From a virus, in the IMG/VR virus record IMGVR_UViG_3300034196_000024, positions 1-57,283 of that record: 57,283 nucleotides of DNA. One strand, written 5' to 3'. The position numbers and the translations under genes were made by a program. The notes below the pieces were generated by a model, which saw only the letters and a list, made by a program, of their open reading frames with translations, did no database searches and was not told where the DNA came from. How positions within the stretch are numbered: the first letter of the stretch is position 1; every line of letters starts with the position of its first letter. This document shows positions 32,843-40,668 of the stretch, in pieces.

Positions 32843-33195
32843 CCGGGGCCGAATGGTCAGATTTCTTGGCTACAGGGTTCCTCTACGCCAGCACCGTCGC
32901 GACTTTTGTTCTTATCCTGAGCTATGGCACGCTGGCTCGGTGGGAGAAGACCACCATGGGCAGGCACCTGATGGTGTTCTCGGTCGCGATGTTCCTGGTG
33001 CTTCTTCAGAGGTCACTTGGGGTTCACGAGAACGACTACCCCGGCCACCTCTTCCTGAGACCAGCAACCTACATCATGGTCTTCTCGGTCTGGGTGTGGA
33101 GGTTGAGCATCTTCTTCCGCGACTACCGTGAGGCCAAGAAGCAGTTACCCCAAGACCAACTCGTAGACACCAACACCTCTGGAGGTTCCACGTGA
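32839..33195 (+). CDS. Two- or three-span membrane protein, holin candidate
   Basis: 118 residues from ATG 32839, with AAGGAG upstream; the start overlaps the preceding stop. Hydrophobic segments lie near 14-35 (FLYASTVATFVLILSYG), 45-62 (LMVFSVAMFLVLLQRS) and 78-95 (YIMVFSVWVWRLSIFF). Similar proteins accompany holins in actinobacteriophage lysis cassettes; whether this or its neighbour forms the lethal hole cannot be told. Confidence 0.62.
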   Translation: MTGAEWSDFLATGFLYASTVATFVLILSYGTLARWEKTTMGRHLMVFSVAMFLVLLQRSLGVHENDYPGHLFLRPATYIMVFSVWVWRLSIFFRDYREAKKQLPQDQLVDTNTSGGST

Positions 33196-33542
33196 GTTTC
33201 ACCTTCGACCTGTCCTTCTGGGTCATCCTGCAGCTCTTCATCCTGCCGGTCGCGCTGCCCCTGCTCGTCGGCCTGGTCACCACGAGGGTCACCTCGAGCC
33301 TTGCCAAAGCGATCTGGCTCCTGGCGCTCTCGGTCGTGACCTCCCTTCTGACGAACATGCTCGCCGCGTTCCAGTCAGGAGCCGAGGCCTTCGATCTCGG
33401 GCTGGCCCTCATGACCGCGTTCGTGACCTTCGTCGCCGGCGTCGGAGTCCACACCGGCCTGCTGAAAGCCGAGAACAGCGAGGGGGTTAGCCTTACCTCT
33501 CTCGCTCAGGCCAACGGCCGTCACGAGAAGACCACCAACTAG
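33192..33542 (+). CDS. Holin candidate
   Basis: 116 residues starting at GTG 33192. Three hydrophobic segments (residues 8-30, 38-58, 66-88: FWVILQLFILPVALPLLVGL, IWLLALSVVTSLLTNML, LGLALMTAFVTFVAGVGV) and a short polar tail fit a class I-type holin. It is the last gene of the lysis cassette and ends just before a strong terminator. Confidence 0.65.
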   Translation: MSFTFDLSFWVILQLFILPVALPLLVGLVTTRVTSSLAKAIWLLALSVVTSLLTNMLAAFQSGAEAFDLGLALMTAFVTFVAGVGVHTGLLKAENSEGVSLTSLAQANGRHEKTTN

Positions 33543-33564
33543 GAGGGGATCCACCCATCTCCAT

Positions 33565-33608
33565 GAAGCCCCCGCTCGGCCTGGGAGAACAGGTCAGGCG
33601 GGGGCTTC
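33565..33608. terminator. Bidirectional terminator of late operon
   Basis: GAAGCCCCCGC (33565-33575) and GCGGGGGCTTC (33598-33608) form a perfect 11-bp stem. The next gene is on the other strand and ends 9 bases away, so one hairpin serves both directions. Confidence 0.75.
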
Positions 33609-33616
33609 TTGGTGTG

Positions 33617-34000
33617 TCACCAGAGGATGGAGATGGTGTCGTCGTCGAGCATCCCCATACCCTTGGCATACTTTCCTGCGGCCCGGGCCAGGGCGATCAG
33701 CTGAGCCTTGTAGGTCCGCTTGCCGAAGCGGGTGATGTCGAGCTGGACCCGGACGTGGCGACCGTCGCGGAGCGTACCCCAGCAGTATGAGAGGTCAAGG
33801 AAGGGATAGCCCTGGTCGGTGACGAAGCGGATCCGGTCGATCTGGATGAGGTCAGCGGACCCCAGGTAGACGGCCCCAGCTGAGTAGTCGACCTGGCTGG
33901 AGTCGTAGTCGGCCATGAAGAGCGGGACATCCTCGCGGATTCCGAGGGCGGCCATCGCGAGCCCGGTGTGGAGGTGGCTGTCATTCGGTGTCGATGTCAT
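33617..34000 (-). CDS. Hypothetical protein (127 aa)
   Basis: Unknown. First leftward gene of the window. Alpha/beta composition (DSSQVDYSAGAVYLGSADLI, YPFLDLSYCWGTL), with a basic C-terminal helix (GKRTYKAQLIALARAAGKY). The ATG lies 6 bases after the -10 box of its promoter, so it should be a leaderless message. No domain recognised. Confidence 0.7.
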   Translation of the reverse strand: MTSTPNDSHLHTGLAMAALGIREDVPLFMADYDSSQVDYSAGAVYLGSADLIQIDRIRFVTDQGYPFLDLSYCWGTLRDGRHVRVQLDITRFGKRTYKAQLIALARAAGKYAKGMGMLDDDTISILW

Positions 34001-34006
34001 ACCTAC

Positions 34007-34035
34007 ATACTATGTCATCCTCAAGCCCCTGTCAA
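34007..34035 (-). promoter_or_regulatory. Leftward promoter, leaderless
   Basis: On the minus strand TTGACA (34035-34030), 17-base spacer, TAGTAT (34012-34007), then GTAGGT and the ATG at 34000. The 6-base gap is the same as at 652 and 1555. Confidence 0.75.
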
Positions 34036-34189
34036 GGTGACTCATCGATCGATCGCGCGAGCATGATCCCCATGACCCGATGAGCCTTCCTGATGGCGGG
34101 CCAGATCGCCGCGCACCGGGTCACCCGATCAATCATGTCACTTTGGGGGTCGAGGCGATTAGGGATCAACCTGATGCATCCAGCTACAA

Positions 34190-34236
34190 GTCGACCCCCG
34201 AAGCATCATGGGGGCATGTTAGCCTCGGGGGTCGAC
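34190..34236. repeat. 12-bp perfect inverted repeat
   Basis: GTCGACCCCCGA (34190-34201) and TCGGGGGTCGAC (34225-34236) are perfect complements around 23 bases. A related GGGGGTCGAGGC lies at 34145. It could be a terminator for the leftward gene at 34576 or a protein-binding site. Confidence 0.55.
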
Positions 34237-34442
34237 ATCAAAGGGGCGCGTGGTTGTTGGCGGACAACCTTGTCGTTTGTAGTACCCCGAGCAAGTGGTT
34301 CAGAAGATGTCCCTTAGCCATCCTCACCGTTCCCTTGCAGAGGGCCCCTATGTGTTGTTATCAAGTCGGTGCGCGGGAGGGGGGTCTGGTAGGCGTTGAT
34401 ACCCTAGTCCCTGTTACCCTCGGCCTAGTCGAGCCCGCGCGT

Positions 34443-34551
34443 CGTATTCAGTTGTGTCTGTACCTTTTCGGGTAGGGGTGGTTTTAGTGACGATTACCAC
34501 CCCGATTTGTCGCCCAGTCTTTCGGATGTCACCTGGGCGTATTCAGTTGTG
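34443..34551 (+). repeat. 14-bp direct repeat, two copies
   Basis: CGTATTCAGTTGTG occurs at 34443-34456 and 34538-34551, 95 bases apart. Between them GGGGTGGT (34475-34482) and ACCACCCC (34496-34503) form a hairpin. Confidence 0.55.
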
Positions 34552-34575
34552 GGTCATGCGCCGGCGAAGATCAGA

Positions 34576-35112
34576 TCAGGACTCGTCGTCCTCGTCGTCC
34601 TCGATCTCCTCGTCGTCGTCGTCCTCGACGACCGGGGCCGGCTTGGCCTTGGCGGCCTTCTTGTCCGCCTTCGCCTGCGCGGCGGCCGCGGCGGCCTTCT
34701 GCTCGGCCTTGCGGGCCTTCAGCGCGTCGAGCTTCTCCTTCTTGTCGGCGTCGAGCTCGCCGGCGGAGAAGGCCTTCAGCACCGCGACGACCTCGGGGTC
34801 CTTGGGGCCCGACCAGTCGTACCGCGACCGGTTGCCGGCGACGATCTCGCGGTTGAGGCGGCCGTCGCGGGCCATCTTCCGGAGGAGGGTCCGCAGCTCG
34901 CGGGTGGTCGTGTCCTTGCCGGTCTTGGTCTTGATCAGGGCGACCAGGTCGGCGACGCCGAAGGTGATCTCGGGGGTCTTCGAGGTGGTCTCCTCCTCGA
35001 GCTCCTCGACCTCGTCGTCGTCCTCCTCGGCAGCCGCGGCAGCAGCCGCCTCGGCAGCGGCCTTCGCCTTGGCCGCGGCAGCAGCCTTCTTCTGTGCAGC
35101 AGTGAGTGCCAT
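34576..35112 (-). CDS. Basic/acidic DNA-binding-like protein
   Basis: 178 residues. The N-terminus is Ala/Lys-rich, the middle (about 50-115) looks like a winged helix (FGVADLVALIKTKTGKDTTT, RELRTLLRKMARDGRL, YDWSGP), and the C-terminus passes from Lys/Ala repeats to an all Asp/Glu tail. A histone- or Lsr2-like chromosome-coating role is possible but unproved. The same build recurs in the gene at 50807-51499. GGAGGG precedes the ATG at 35112. Confidence 0.65.
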   Translation of the reverse strand: MALTAAQKKAAAAAKAKAAAEAAAAAAAEEDDDEVEELEEETTSKTPEITFGVADLVALIKTKTGKDTTTRELRTLLRKMARDGRLNREIVAGNRSRYDWSGPKDPEVVAVLKAFSAGELDADKKEKLDALKARKAEQKAAAAAAQAKADKKAAKAKPAPVVEDDDDEEIEDDEDDES

Positions 35113-35220
35113 GATGGGTGGAATCCCTCCACTTGAACCGAGACCAATAACCCTTGTGTCTTGATCTTCAGCCAACTTGTGTGTTTGTGGTGTGCCCTTT
35201 GCGGGGGGCGAGCAAGTACA

Positions 35221-35249
35221 AATCTATGCGCTTGGGGCAGCAATGTCAA
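35221..35249 (-). promoter_or_regulatory. Leftward promoter
   Basis: Minus strand TTGACA (35249-35244), 17-base spacer, TAGATT (35226-35221). The leader to the ATG at 35112 is about 100 bases, the longest of any promoter assigned here. Confidence 0.65.
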
Positions 35250-35275
35250 GGTGGCGGAAGCTTGACTTGCCAGCC

Positions 35276-35304
35276 TTGACGGGGCAAGCCGGATGTATTA
35301 GTAT
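35276..35304 (+). promoter_or_regulatory. Rightward promoter of replication region
   Basis: TTGACG (35276-35281), 17-base spacer, TAGTAT (35299-35304), then TGCATC and an ATG at 35311. It is divergent from the promoter at 35221-35249. Confidence 0.65.
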
Positions 35305-35310
35305 TGCATC

Positions 35311-35340
35311 ATGCGCTCATACCACATAGGGGAAAGCTGA
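35311..35340 (+). CDS. Possible leaderless 9-residue leader peptide
   Basis: An ATG exactly 6 bases after the -10 box opens a 9-codon frame, MRSYHIGES, ending at TGA 35338-35340. The stop lies next to GAGGA and 9 bases before the ATG of the main gene. It could couple or regulate translation downstream. The evidence is position only. Confidence 0.35.
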   Translation: MRSYHIGES

Positions 35341-35348
35341 GGAATGAG

Positions 35349-35735
35349 ATGGGTAGGTACATTCTCCTCGAGTTCGATGACGATGATCAGGCGGAGAAGT
35401 TCGGCAGTAAGATCATCGCAGCACACGCACGAGGAGCTCGCTTCAGCATCATCGGCATCTTCCAGAAGCCGCCCACGAAACGCTGCGAGTGCCTGAATCG
35501 GTCGACCGAGCCCAAGAACACTGAGAACCGTCGACACAAGAAGACCGGGTTTTGGTACTGCAGTCGCTGCAAGCGAGTTCGACCCGGGTGGCAGAGCCCC
35601 AGGAACTTCCTCGACGATCCCGCGCTGACGCCCAACTGGTTCAGCCGAGGTCAGGCAAAGGAGGCTACTCTGCACCTTGACAACCAGGGCCGGCCCCTTC
35701 AGAATTACCCCATCACTGATCGACTGGGAGCCTGA
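35349..35735 (+). CDS. Zinc-ribbon protein, first of tandem pair
   Basis: 128 residues. Begins with a beta strand (MGRYILLEFDDDDQAEKF), then KRCECLN and YCSRCKRV, giving two CxC/CxxC knuckles. The next gene has the same order (MPYLVVLQF..., YCRCN, CKVCGK), so the two are probably diverged tandem duplicates. Role unknown. Confidence 0.6.
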   Translation: MGRYILLEFDDDDQAEKFGSKIIAAHARGARFSIIGIFQKPPTKRCECLNRSTEPKNTENRRHKKTGFWYCSRCKRVRPGWQSPRNFLDDPALTPNWFSRGQAKEATLHLDNQGRPLQNYPITDRLGA

Positions 35736-35736
35736 T

Positions 35737-36030
35737 ATGCCCTACCTAGTTGTGCTCCAGTTCCGCAATCATGAGGATCTGGACATGTTCTACAACGTTC
35801 ACAATGATGACGCGACCGAGGGGTTCGTGATGGGCGAGTACTACCTGCCCTCCACCAACACCTACTGCCGCTGCAACCCTAAGACTCGAGTCCGGGGTGA
35901 CAACTGGAAGCGCCACGCCAAGTATGGCCTGTTCGTCTGCAAGGTCTGCGGTAAGCCCAGCAAGGCTTGGCGGATGGGCTTCCTGGCTCGCCTCGGTGAG
36001 GCTCTCGGCAAGAACCAGCGGCCTGTCTGA
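35737..36030 (+). CDS. Zinc-ribbon protein, second of tandem pair
   Basis: 97 residues from ATG 35737. N-terminal MPYLVVLQFRNHEDLDMFYN parallels the upstream protein; cysteines in YCRCN and FVCKVCGKPSK should bind one zinc. Its stop overlaps the next start (TGATG). Function unknown. Confidence 0.6.
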   Translation: MPYLVVLQFRNHEDLDMFYNVHNDDATEGFVMGEYYLPSTNTYCRCNPKTRVRGDNWKRHAKYGLFVCKVCGKPSKAWRMGFLARLGEALGKNQRPV

Positions 36031-36500
36031 TGCAGACCTTCCTTCCCTATCGCGACTTCATCAGTAGTGCCATGGTGCTGGACCGTCAGCGACTTGGCAA
36101 GCAGCGGGTCGAGACCATGCAGATCATGAAGGCACTCACGGTTCCCGGAGCCGGTTGGGCCAACCACCCCGTTACGAAGATGTGGCGGGGGTATGAAGGT
36201 TCTCTGATCAGATACCAAGAAGCCATCTGCCATGAATGGGTGAGTCGAGGCTACAAGGATACTTGCCTTGCCAAGACCTGGGCACTCTATGACGAGTTCA
36301 CCAAGTCAGACACTGACTACGCCAACAGTCATCGATTCACGGCTCCTCCCTGGTGGGGCCTGAAGCGCTTCCATAGCGCCCATCGGGCCAACTTGCTGCG
36401 TAAAGACTCAGCGTACTACGGGCAGTTCGCCTGGCGCGAGGAGCCCTCGGACATTTACTGGTATCCCCGCCTTGACAGCAGCGGATGCCTGGTGGGATAA
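36030..36500 (+). CDS. Pyrimidine-dimer-glycosylase-family-like protein
   Basis: 156 residues. MQTFLPYRDFISSAMVLD, RLGKQRVETMQIMKAL and NHPVTKMWRGYEGSLIRYQE match the MSMEG_6728-like family, grouped by fold with DenV-type pyrimidine dimer glycosylases. Cellular activity of these actinobacterial members is not established. A conserved-looking PPWWGLKRFHSAHRANLLRK follows. It could repair UV damage. It overlaps the SNF2 gene's promoter. Confidence 0.55.
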   Translation: MQTFLPYRDFISSAMVLDRQRLGKQRVETMQIMKALTVPGAGWANHPVTKMWRGYEGSLIRYQEAICHEWVSRGYKDTCLAKTWALYDEFTKSDTDYANSHRFTAPPWWGLKRFHSAHRANLLRKDSAYYGQFAWREEPSDIYWYPRLDSSGCLVG

Positions 36501-36501
36501 T
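36472..36501 (+). promoter_or_regulatory. Promoter, leaderless, for helicase
   Basis: TTGACA (36472-36477), 18-base spacer, GATAAT (36496-36501), then CGACTC and ATG 36508. It lies inside the end of the upstream gene and repeats the 6-base leaderless spacing. Confidence 0.7.
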
Positions 36502-36507
36502 CGACTC

Positions 36508-38076
36508 ATGCCTCAGAAATACCGGTTCAAACAGCGCCCGTACAAGCATCAGGTGTTGGCTGTCAAGAAGCTGCTGGCCACTGGCTGGGGTGGCGCGCTC
36601 TTGATGGAGCCTCGTACGGGTAAGACGAAGGTGGCCATCGACTACATGTCGATCCTTCACCAAGCTGGGCATGTCAATCGCGTGCTCGTGGTGGGCCCCA
36701 CCGTCGCCGCCGGGGTGTGGAGTCAACAGCTTGAGGCGAACTGCCCCCTGCCATACTCTTTTCTTCACTGGAACCGGAAGATCAGGAAGACTACTCGTCG
36801 GCGAGCAGTAGCAGGACTGAATGGTCGGAAGCAACGAGTGACCGTCAGAAACACTCAGTATCAGGCTCTGCCCCCGTTCGGTCGTGATCGACTGGACGTT
36901 GTATTCCTGAACTACGACGCCTTCGCTGCCCCTGGCGCCATCCGCAAGAAGACTGACGAAGAGATCATTCGCTCTCGTTCTCGTGGCGGTCGGTTCGACA
37001 TGAAGAAGGCGATCATCGCCTGGCAGCCCCAGCTGATCATCCTGGATGAAAGCCACCGGATCAAGACGCCATCTGCCAAGAAGTCCACCATGATCCACTC
37101 TCTTCAGAAGATCCCTGACTACCGAGTTATCATGACCGGTACAGTAGTGACCAAGAGCAAGCGACTCTTCGACGTCTACAGCCAGTGGAAGTTCCTCAAC
37201 CCCGAGCGATTCGGAGGGATGACCTTCGCCCAGTTCAAGACTCGGTATGGCAAGTGGGAAGCGCGCGAGAAGTACTCGGTGTGGAAGGGTAACCAGAACG
37301 AGGACGAGCTCCATGCTCTGATCCACCAAGATGCCTTCAGCATTACCCGAGAGGAATGCTACGACCTGCCTCCGGTAACGTCTCAGATCATTCCCGTCGA
37401 GCTTGAGGAGTCTGCCGAGCTCTACGACCAGATGGCTGAAGACATGGTTGCCCGCATCTATACGGGGGAGATCACCGAGGCTTCAATCCGGCTGGTTCAG
37501 ACCTTGCGCCTGCAGCAGATCACCAGTGGTATTAGCAAGACCTCACCCTCCATCGAATTCCCGCGAGGTCGGCTCGTAGTCATCGGCTCAGAGAAGCTGA
37601 GGGCGATCCAGAATCGCCTCGAAGACCTCATGGAGATGGATGAGAAGGTGGTTATCGGGGCCCTCTTCAAGGCTGACATCGCTCGACTCCAGGCTCTTGT
37701 GAAGAAGCTCAAGGTCCCTTGCTTCACCATCCAGGGGGGAATGAAGGACGCAGATCGAGACAAGGCCTGGCAGCAGTTCCCGAAGGTAAAGGGTGGTGCC
37801 GTCTTCATCGGTCAGCCCGCGGCCGCCGGTGAGGCTATCGACTTGTCTTGCGCCAGCATCATGCAGTGGTACTCCCTACCTTCTTCCTGGGTTAACTACA
37901 CTCAGTTCTCAGACCGCGTGGCCCTGAGCGGCCGGCCGGTTTTCTACGAGTACTTCCTCGCAACGGGGACCGTTGACTACCTCCGCAAGGAGTCCTTGGA
38001 CGAAGACACTAGCATTGGGAAGAAGATGATCTCTAGCCCCGAACGACTGCTCCGGTTGCGAGAATCGGGCCTTTGA
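36508..38076 (+). CDS. SNF2/DEAD-type helicase
   Basis: 522 residues. Motif I MEPRTGKT (33-40), motif II LIILDESHRIK (177-187), motif III VIMTGT, and a C-terminal RecA-like half ending in an SF2 motif VI-like SDRVALSGR. This is the compact SNF2-like helicase common in phages, an ATP-driven DNA translocase for replication or recombination. No nuclease domain is fused. The ATG is at the predicted transcription start. Confidence 0.85.
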   Translation: MPQKYRFKQRPYKHQVLAVKKLLATGWGGALLMEPRTGKTKVAIDYMSILHQAGHVNRVLVVGPTVAAGVWSQQLEANCPLPYSFLHWNRKIRKTTRRRAVAGLNGRKQRVTVRNTQYQALPPFGRDRLDVVFLNYDAFAAPGAIRKKTDEEIIRSRSRGGRFDMKKAIIAWQPQLIILDESHRIKTPSAKKSTMIHSLQKIPDYRVIMTGTVVTKSKRLFDVYSQWKFLNPERFGGMTFAQFKTRYGKWEAREKYSVWKGNQNEDELHALIHQDAFSITREECYDLPPVTSQIIPVELEESAELYDQMAEDMVARIYTGEITEASIRLVQTLRLQQITSGISKTSPSIEFPRGRLVVIGSEKLRAIQNRLEDLMEMDEKVVIGALFKADIARLQALVKKLKVPCFTIQGGMKDADRDKAWQQFPKVKGGAVFIGQPAAAGEAIDLSCASIMQWYSLPSSWVNYTQFSDRVALSGRPVFYEYFLATGTVDYLRKESLDEDTSIGKKMISSPERLLRLRESGL

Positions 38077-38101
38077 CTTCCGAACGCGGTAATGATAGAG
38101 T
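38073..38101 (+). promoter_or_regulatory. Promoter for nucleotide-metabolism operon
   Basis: TTGACT (38073-38078), 17-base spacer, TAGAGT (38096-38101), then TATTCC. Almost identical to the late promoter at 7916-7944 (TTGACT, TAGAGT, TATCCC), so the two may share timing. Confidence 0.7.
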
Positions 38102-38130
38102 TATTCCACACCAACTTGAGCGGAGGAAGC

Positions 38131-38718
38131 ATGATCATTCTGGAAGGCCCCGATGGTGGGGGTAAGAGCACACTGGCAAAGCAGCTGGCGGTTCTCTGGG
38201 ACCTGCCCATCGCGGAACGAGTGGTCTCCAAGGACACCGAGGCCATGATCGATCTTAAGGCCTGGACCGAAGAGAACGTCCGCAACATGGGGCCGCTTCA
38301 GGTCTACGACCGCCACCGCCTGATCTCGGAACCGATCTATGGCCCGATCCTTCGGGCTGGTCGACCGCAGCCTGGGTTCGAGTCGCTGGGCTGGCTGAGT
38401 GCGATGACGCAGGAGTTCTACCGTCACCAGCCCATCATCATCTACTGCATCCCCCCGCTCGAGGTGGTGATGGAGAACCTCAGGGATGACCCCGACAACG
38501 AGGTGGTCAGGGACCAGATCCAGTCGATCTATGCCCTGTACACCACTCGAGCAGCCATGGACGTCGCCCTTCGCCCGACCATGACCGCCATCTGGGACTA
38601 CACCACCGATGGTCGAGAGGACCACCCGCTGGCTACCTTCCGTCGATGGACTGCCCAGATCAACCACATCAAGGACATCGACCGGCTTCGTGACCAAGTA
38701 AGGAAGGCTTCCAAATGA
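38131..38718 (+). CDS. Deoxynucleoside monophosphate kinase
   Basis: 195 residues. P-loop GPDGGGKS (6-13), then YDRHRLISEPIYG, the thymidylate-kinase-like DR motif. It phosphorylates a dNMP with ATP. The lid region is reduced. GGAGGAAG precedes ATG 38131. As first gene of the operon with two thymidylate-synthase-like enzymes it could phosphorylate a modified dNMP (inference). Confidence 0.75.
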   Translation: MIILEGPDGGGKSTLAKQLAVLWDLPIAERVVSKDTEAMIDLKAWTEENVRNMGPLQVYDRHRLISEPIYGPILRAGRPQPGFESLGWLSAMTQEFYRHQPIIIYCIPPLEVVMENLRDDPDNEVVRDQIQSIYALYTTRAAMDVALRPTMTAIWDYTTDGREDHPLATFRRWTAQINHIKDIDRLRDQVRKASK

Positions 38719-39248
38719 CCGCCGATGACGTGCCCGGCTGGGACCGCTTGAGCAAGCTGCTCGAGGCCCAGAGGGAGCTGCAGCTTCACGCCAAGCCGCT
38801 CAACCGTGACCCGAGCAAGATCACCGATCCCGAGGAGAGGGCCCAGTTCATCAAGGACATGGTGCTGGCCCTCACCGACGAGCTGCACGAGGCGCTCGAT
38901 GAGGTCGGGTGGAAGCCCTGGGCTACATCCCGACACGTGAACCGGGACGCCTACATGGGCGAGCTCATCGATGCCTTCCACTTCTTCATGAACCTCATGC
39001 TGGTGGTCGACATGACCGCCGACGAGCTCTTCTTGGGGTACATGGAGAAGCGGCAGAGGAACAAGGCTCGGTGGGCTGCCGAGGGTGGCTACACCGGTCT
39101 CGACAAGTGCTCCGAGTGCAAGCGGGCCATCGACGACATCGCTCACCACCTGGGGTTGCCCAAGGAGCGAGTCTTCGTACATGGGCCTGATCGGGGACTG
39201 CTTGTCTGCCTCGAGTGCGCTGGGCACCCGGTGATCGTCGATGACTGA
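38715..39248 (+). CDS. Dimeric dUTPase / MazG-fold NTP pyrophosphatase
   Basis: 177 residues. The all-alpha pyrophosphatase motif is visible: LALTDELHEALDEVGWKPW with paired acidic residues, and GELIDAFHFFMNL, then MTADELFLGYMEK. This matches dimeric dUTPases, which hydrolyse dUTP to dUMP. A C-terminal extension of 45 residues carries C-x2-C twice (KCSECKR and CLECAG), an added zinc ribbon not usual for the family. It overlaps both neighbours by 4-8 bases. Confidence 0.75.
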   Translation: MTADDVPGWDRLSKLLEAQRELQLHAKPLNRDPSKITDPEERAQFIKDMVLALTDELHEALDEVGWKPWATSRHVNRDAYMGELIDAFHFFMNLMLVVDMTADELFLGYMEKRQRNKARWAAEGGYTGLDKCSECKRAIDDIAHHLGLPKERVFVHGPDRGLLVCLECAGHPVIVDD

Positions 39249-39390
39249 GAAGCCGCCCATCCCTCGGTCTGCTGAGATCTTCGCTCAGCTGATGACCATC
39301 CTGGTCATGATCGCTCTGTTTGGTCTCGCCCTCGTGCTCGCCGCCCTGATCTTCTTCGGATTCATCACTCTCCTTGGAGCCATCCTGTGA
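39241..39390 (+). CDS. Small membrane protein (49 aa)
   Basis: Residues 15-48 (FAQLMTILVMIALFGLALVL onward to the end) are a continuous hydrophobic stretch long enough for one or two spans, after a short polar N-terminus. It overlaps the dUTPase stop and the next start (TGTGA), so it belongs to the operon. A link to nucleotide metabolism is not obvious. Confidence 0.6.
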   Translation: MTEKPPIPRSAEIFAQLMTILVMIALFGLALVLAALIFFGFITLLGAIL

Positions 39391-40418
39391 GGTCGTACTC
39401 CGCCGATACCCTGACCGAGCTGCACGAAATGCTCTGTCGCTCCCTGATCGAAGCCAAGGAGGACGAGCTGGATGTCATCAGCTCGGTGGATGTCCAGATC
39501 CACGATGTCATCGCCGAGGCCAAGTCGATGGCCTGGGAGTTCGACCTGAAGTCCATGTGGCTGACCAAGAGCCGCTGGTCACAGATGGTCCGCCAGTACA
39601 TCGACCCCGAGGAGCTCGAGGCCTGGATCGGCAACTGCACGGCCAAGATCGGAACCAAGGGTCGGGGGATCGCGGTTCTTCGTACCAAGGTCGTCAAGCC
39701 TCGGGGTGGGGCCGCAACGGGGCACACCAACAAGGAGACCCGACGCTGGGGCTCTTGCATGCTGGCCATCTCGTACAAGGCTCGCCCTCGGCCCCAGATC
39801 ACCCTCCACTCGCGTACCTCCTACCTGGGGTATATCGGAGCTCTCGACCTCTCAGTGGCCTGGATGATCGCGAGGTACCTGGCCAAGGAGATGGGGATCA
39901 AGGTCGAGGACATCTCCTTCGTCTGGCAGATCGAGGCGATCCAGTGGCACAACTTCAAGTCGCTGGCCTACGTGCTGAACCACAAGGACGTCGAGATCAG
40001 GGACAACTACCGGGCCATGCTTGCGGGTGAGGCCAGTAGCTTGACGGTGCCTCAGAAGCGATCCGTCCTCGCGGCCCCAGCCCTGAAGCTTTCGCGCAAG
40101 TGGCTCCGCAAGGTGGTTGCCGACGACGTTGCCGGCCGCACCTATGGCGACATGACCTACAACACCTTCCGCCGGATCGTGAGGCGCTTCCACACCGAGG
40201 TCTACGGTGAGGACTACGCTCGGGGCTTCGAGGGGTGGAGCTACTACAAGAAGGGGGAGAATGCTGGAGAGCAGAAGGAGTTCTTCAAGTTCTACCCCTT
40301 GCTCCCTCACTGCTCGATCGATACCCTTGACTTCTCGCCGATCGGTATGCCGATCACTCGGAAGTACGGCGAACCCTTCGTCGGAGGCGAAACAGAGGAG
40401 GATGACGACGATGAGTGA
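39387..40418 (+). CDS. Thymidylate-synthase-superfamily protein 1 (Asp type)
   Basis: 343 residues. C124 in WGSCMLAIS is the likely nucleophile, R143 in HSRTSYLGY the phosphate ligand, and D154 in GALDLSVAW lies 11 residues after it, where dUMP-methylating ThyA has Asn (FNIA). FVWQIEAIQWH then replaces the usual FVW...H segment. In T4 dCMP hydroxymethylase that Asn is Asp, which selects cytosine. So a dCMP-modifying enzyme is predicted. The C-terminal 120 residues, ending in acidic residues, are unassigned. It starts at GTG 39387. Confidence 0.68.
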   Translation: MRSYSADTLTELHEMLCRSLIEAKEDELDVISSVDVQIHDVIAEAKSMAWEFDLKSMWLTKSRWSQMVRQYIDPEELEAWIGNCTAKIGTKGRGIAVLRTKVVKPRGGAATGHTNKETRRWGSCMLAISYKARPRPQITLHSRTSYLGYIGALDLSVAWMIARYLAKEMGIKVEDISFVWQIEAIQWHNFKSLAYVLNHKDVEIRDNYRAMLAGEASSLTVPQKRSVLAAPALKLSRKWLRKVVADDVAGRTYGDMTYNTFRRIVRRFHTEVYGEDYARGFEGWSYYKKGENAGEQKEFFKFYPLLPHCSIDTLDFSPIGMPITRKYGEPFVGGETEEDDDDE

Positions 40419-40629
40419 CCGTCCGATTAACAGTACGGTCTCGATGGATGTACAACAGCTCACCATCGGGCAGCTGCGGGAGTTCTTGGACGCGATCAAC
40501 TGGGCTCCCGCTACGACTCCCATCCGACTGACCGAGCACCGAGGTAATCAGCTCGACCCCACCTACTGGACGATCCAGGCGACTGTCCCCCTTCGCCCCC
40601 CTGCCCGATCAACCGTCGACCCGTACTAG
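40411..40629 (+). CDS. Small hypothetical protein (72 aa)
   Basis: ATG 40411 overlaps the upstream stop by 8 bases. The core QQLTIGQLREFLDAINWAPA is a helix; the rest is beta (TYWTIQATVPL). Similar short proteins occur in many phages; function unknown. Confidence 0.6.
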   Translation: MSDRPINSTVSMDVQQLTIGQLREFLDAINWAPATTPIRLTEHRGNQLDPTYWTIQATVPLRPPARSTVDPY

Positions 40630-40668
40630 ACGCTTTGACCCGCTTCCCTGCGATCCTGGAGAACTGAT

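Larger units (their letters stand above)
34041..34575. other. Non-coding region with repeats, origin candidate
   Basis: About 530 bases without a convincing gene. It contains a 12-bp inverted repeat (34190-34201 / 34225-34236), a 14-bp direct repeat (34443-34456, 34538-34551) and an 8-bp hairpin (34475-34503). It separates two leftward genes and divides the late and replication halves. A role as replication origin or regulatory RNA region is inference. Confidence 0.5.

Noticed and set aside
34080-34475. Plus-strand open frame of 131 codons
   Set aside because: Covers the repeats and hairpin, has no ribosome binding site, and its composition is not protein-like.
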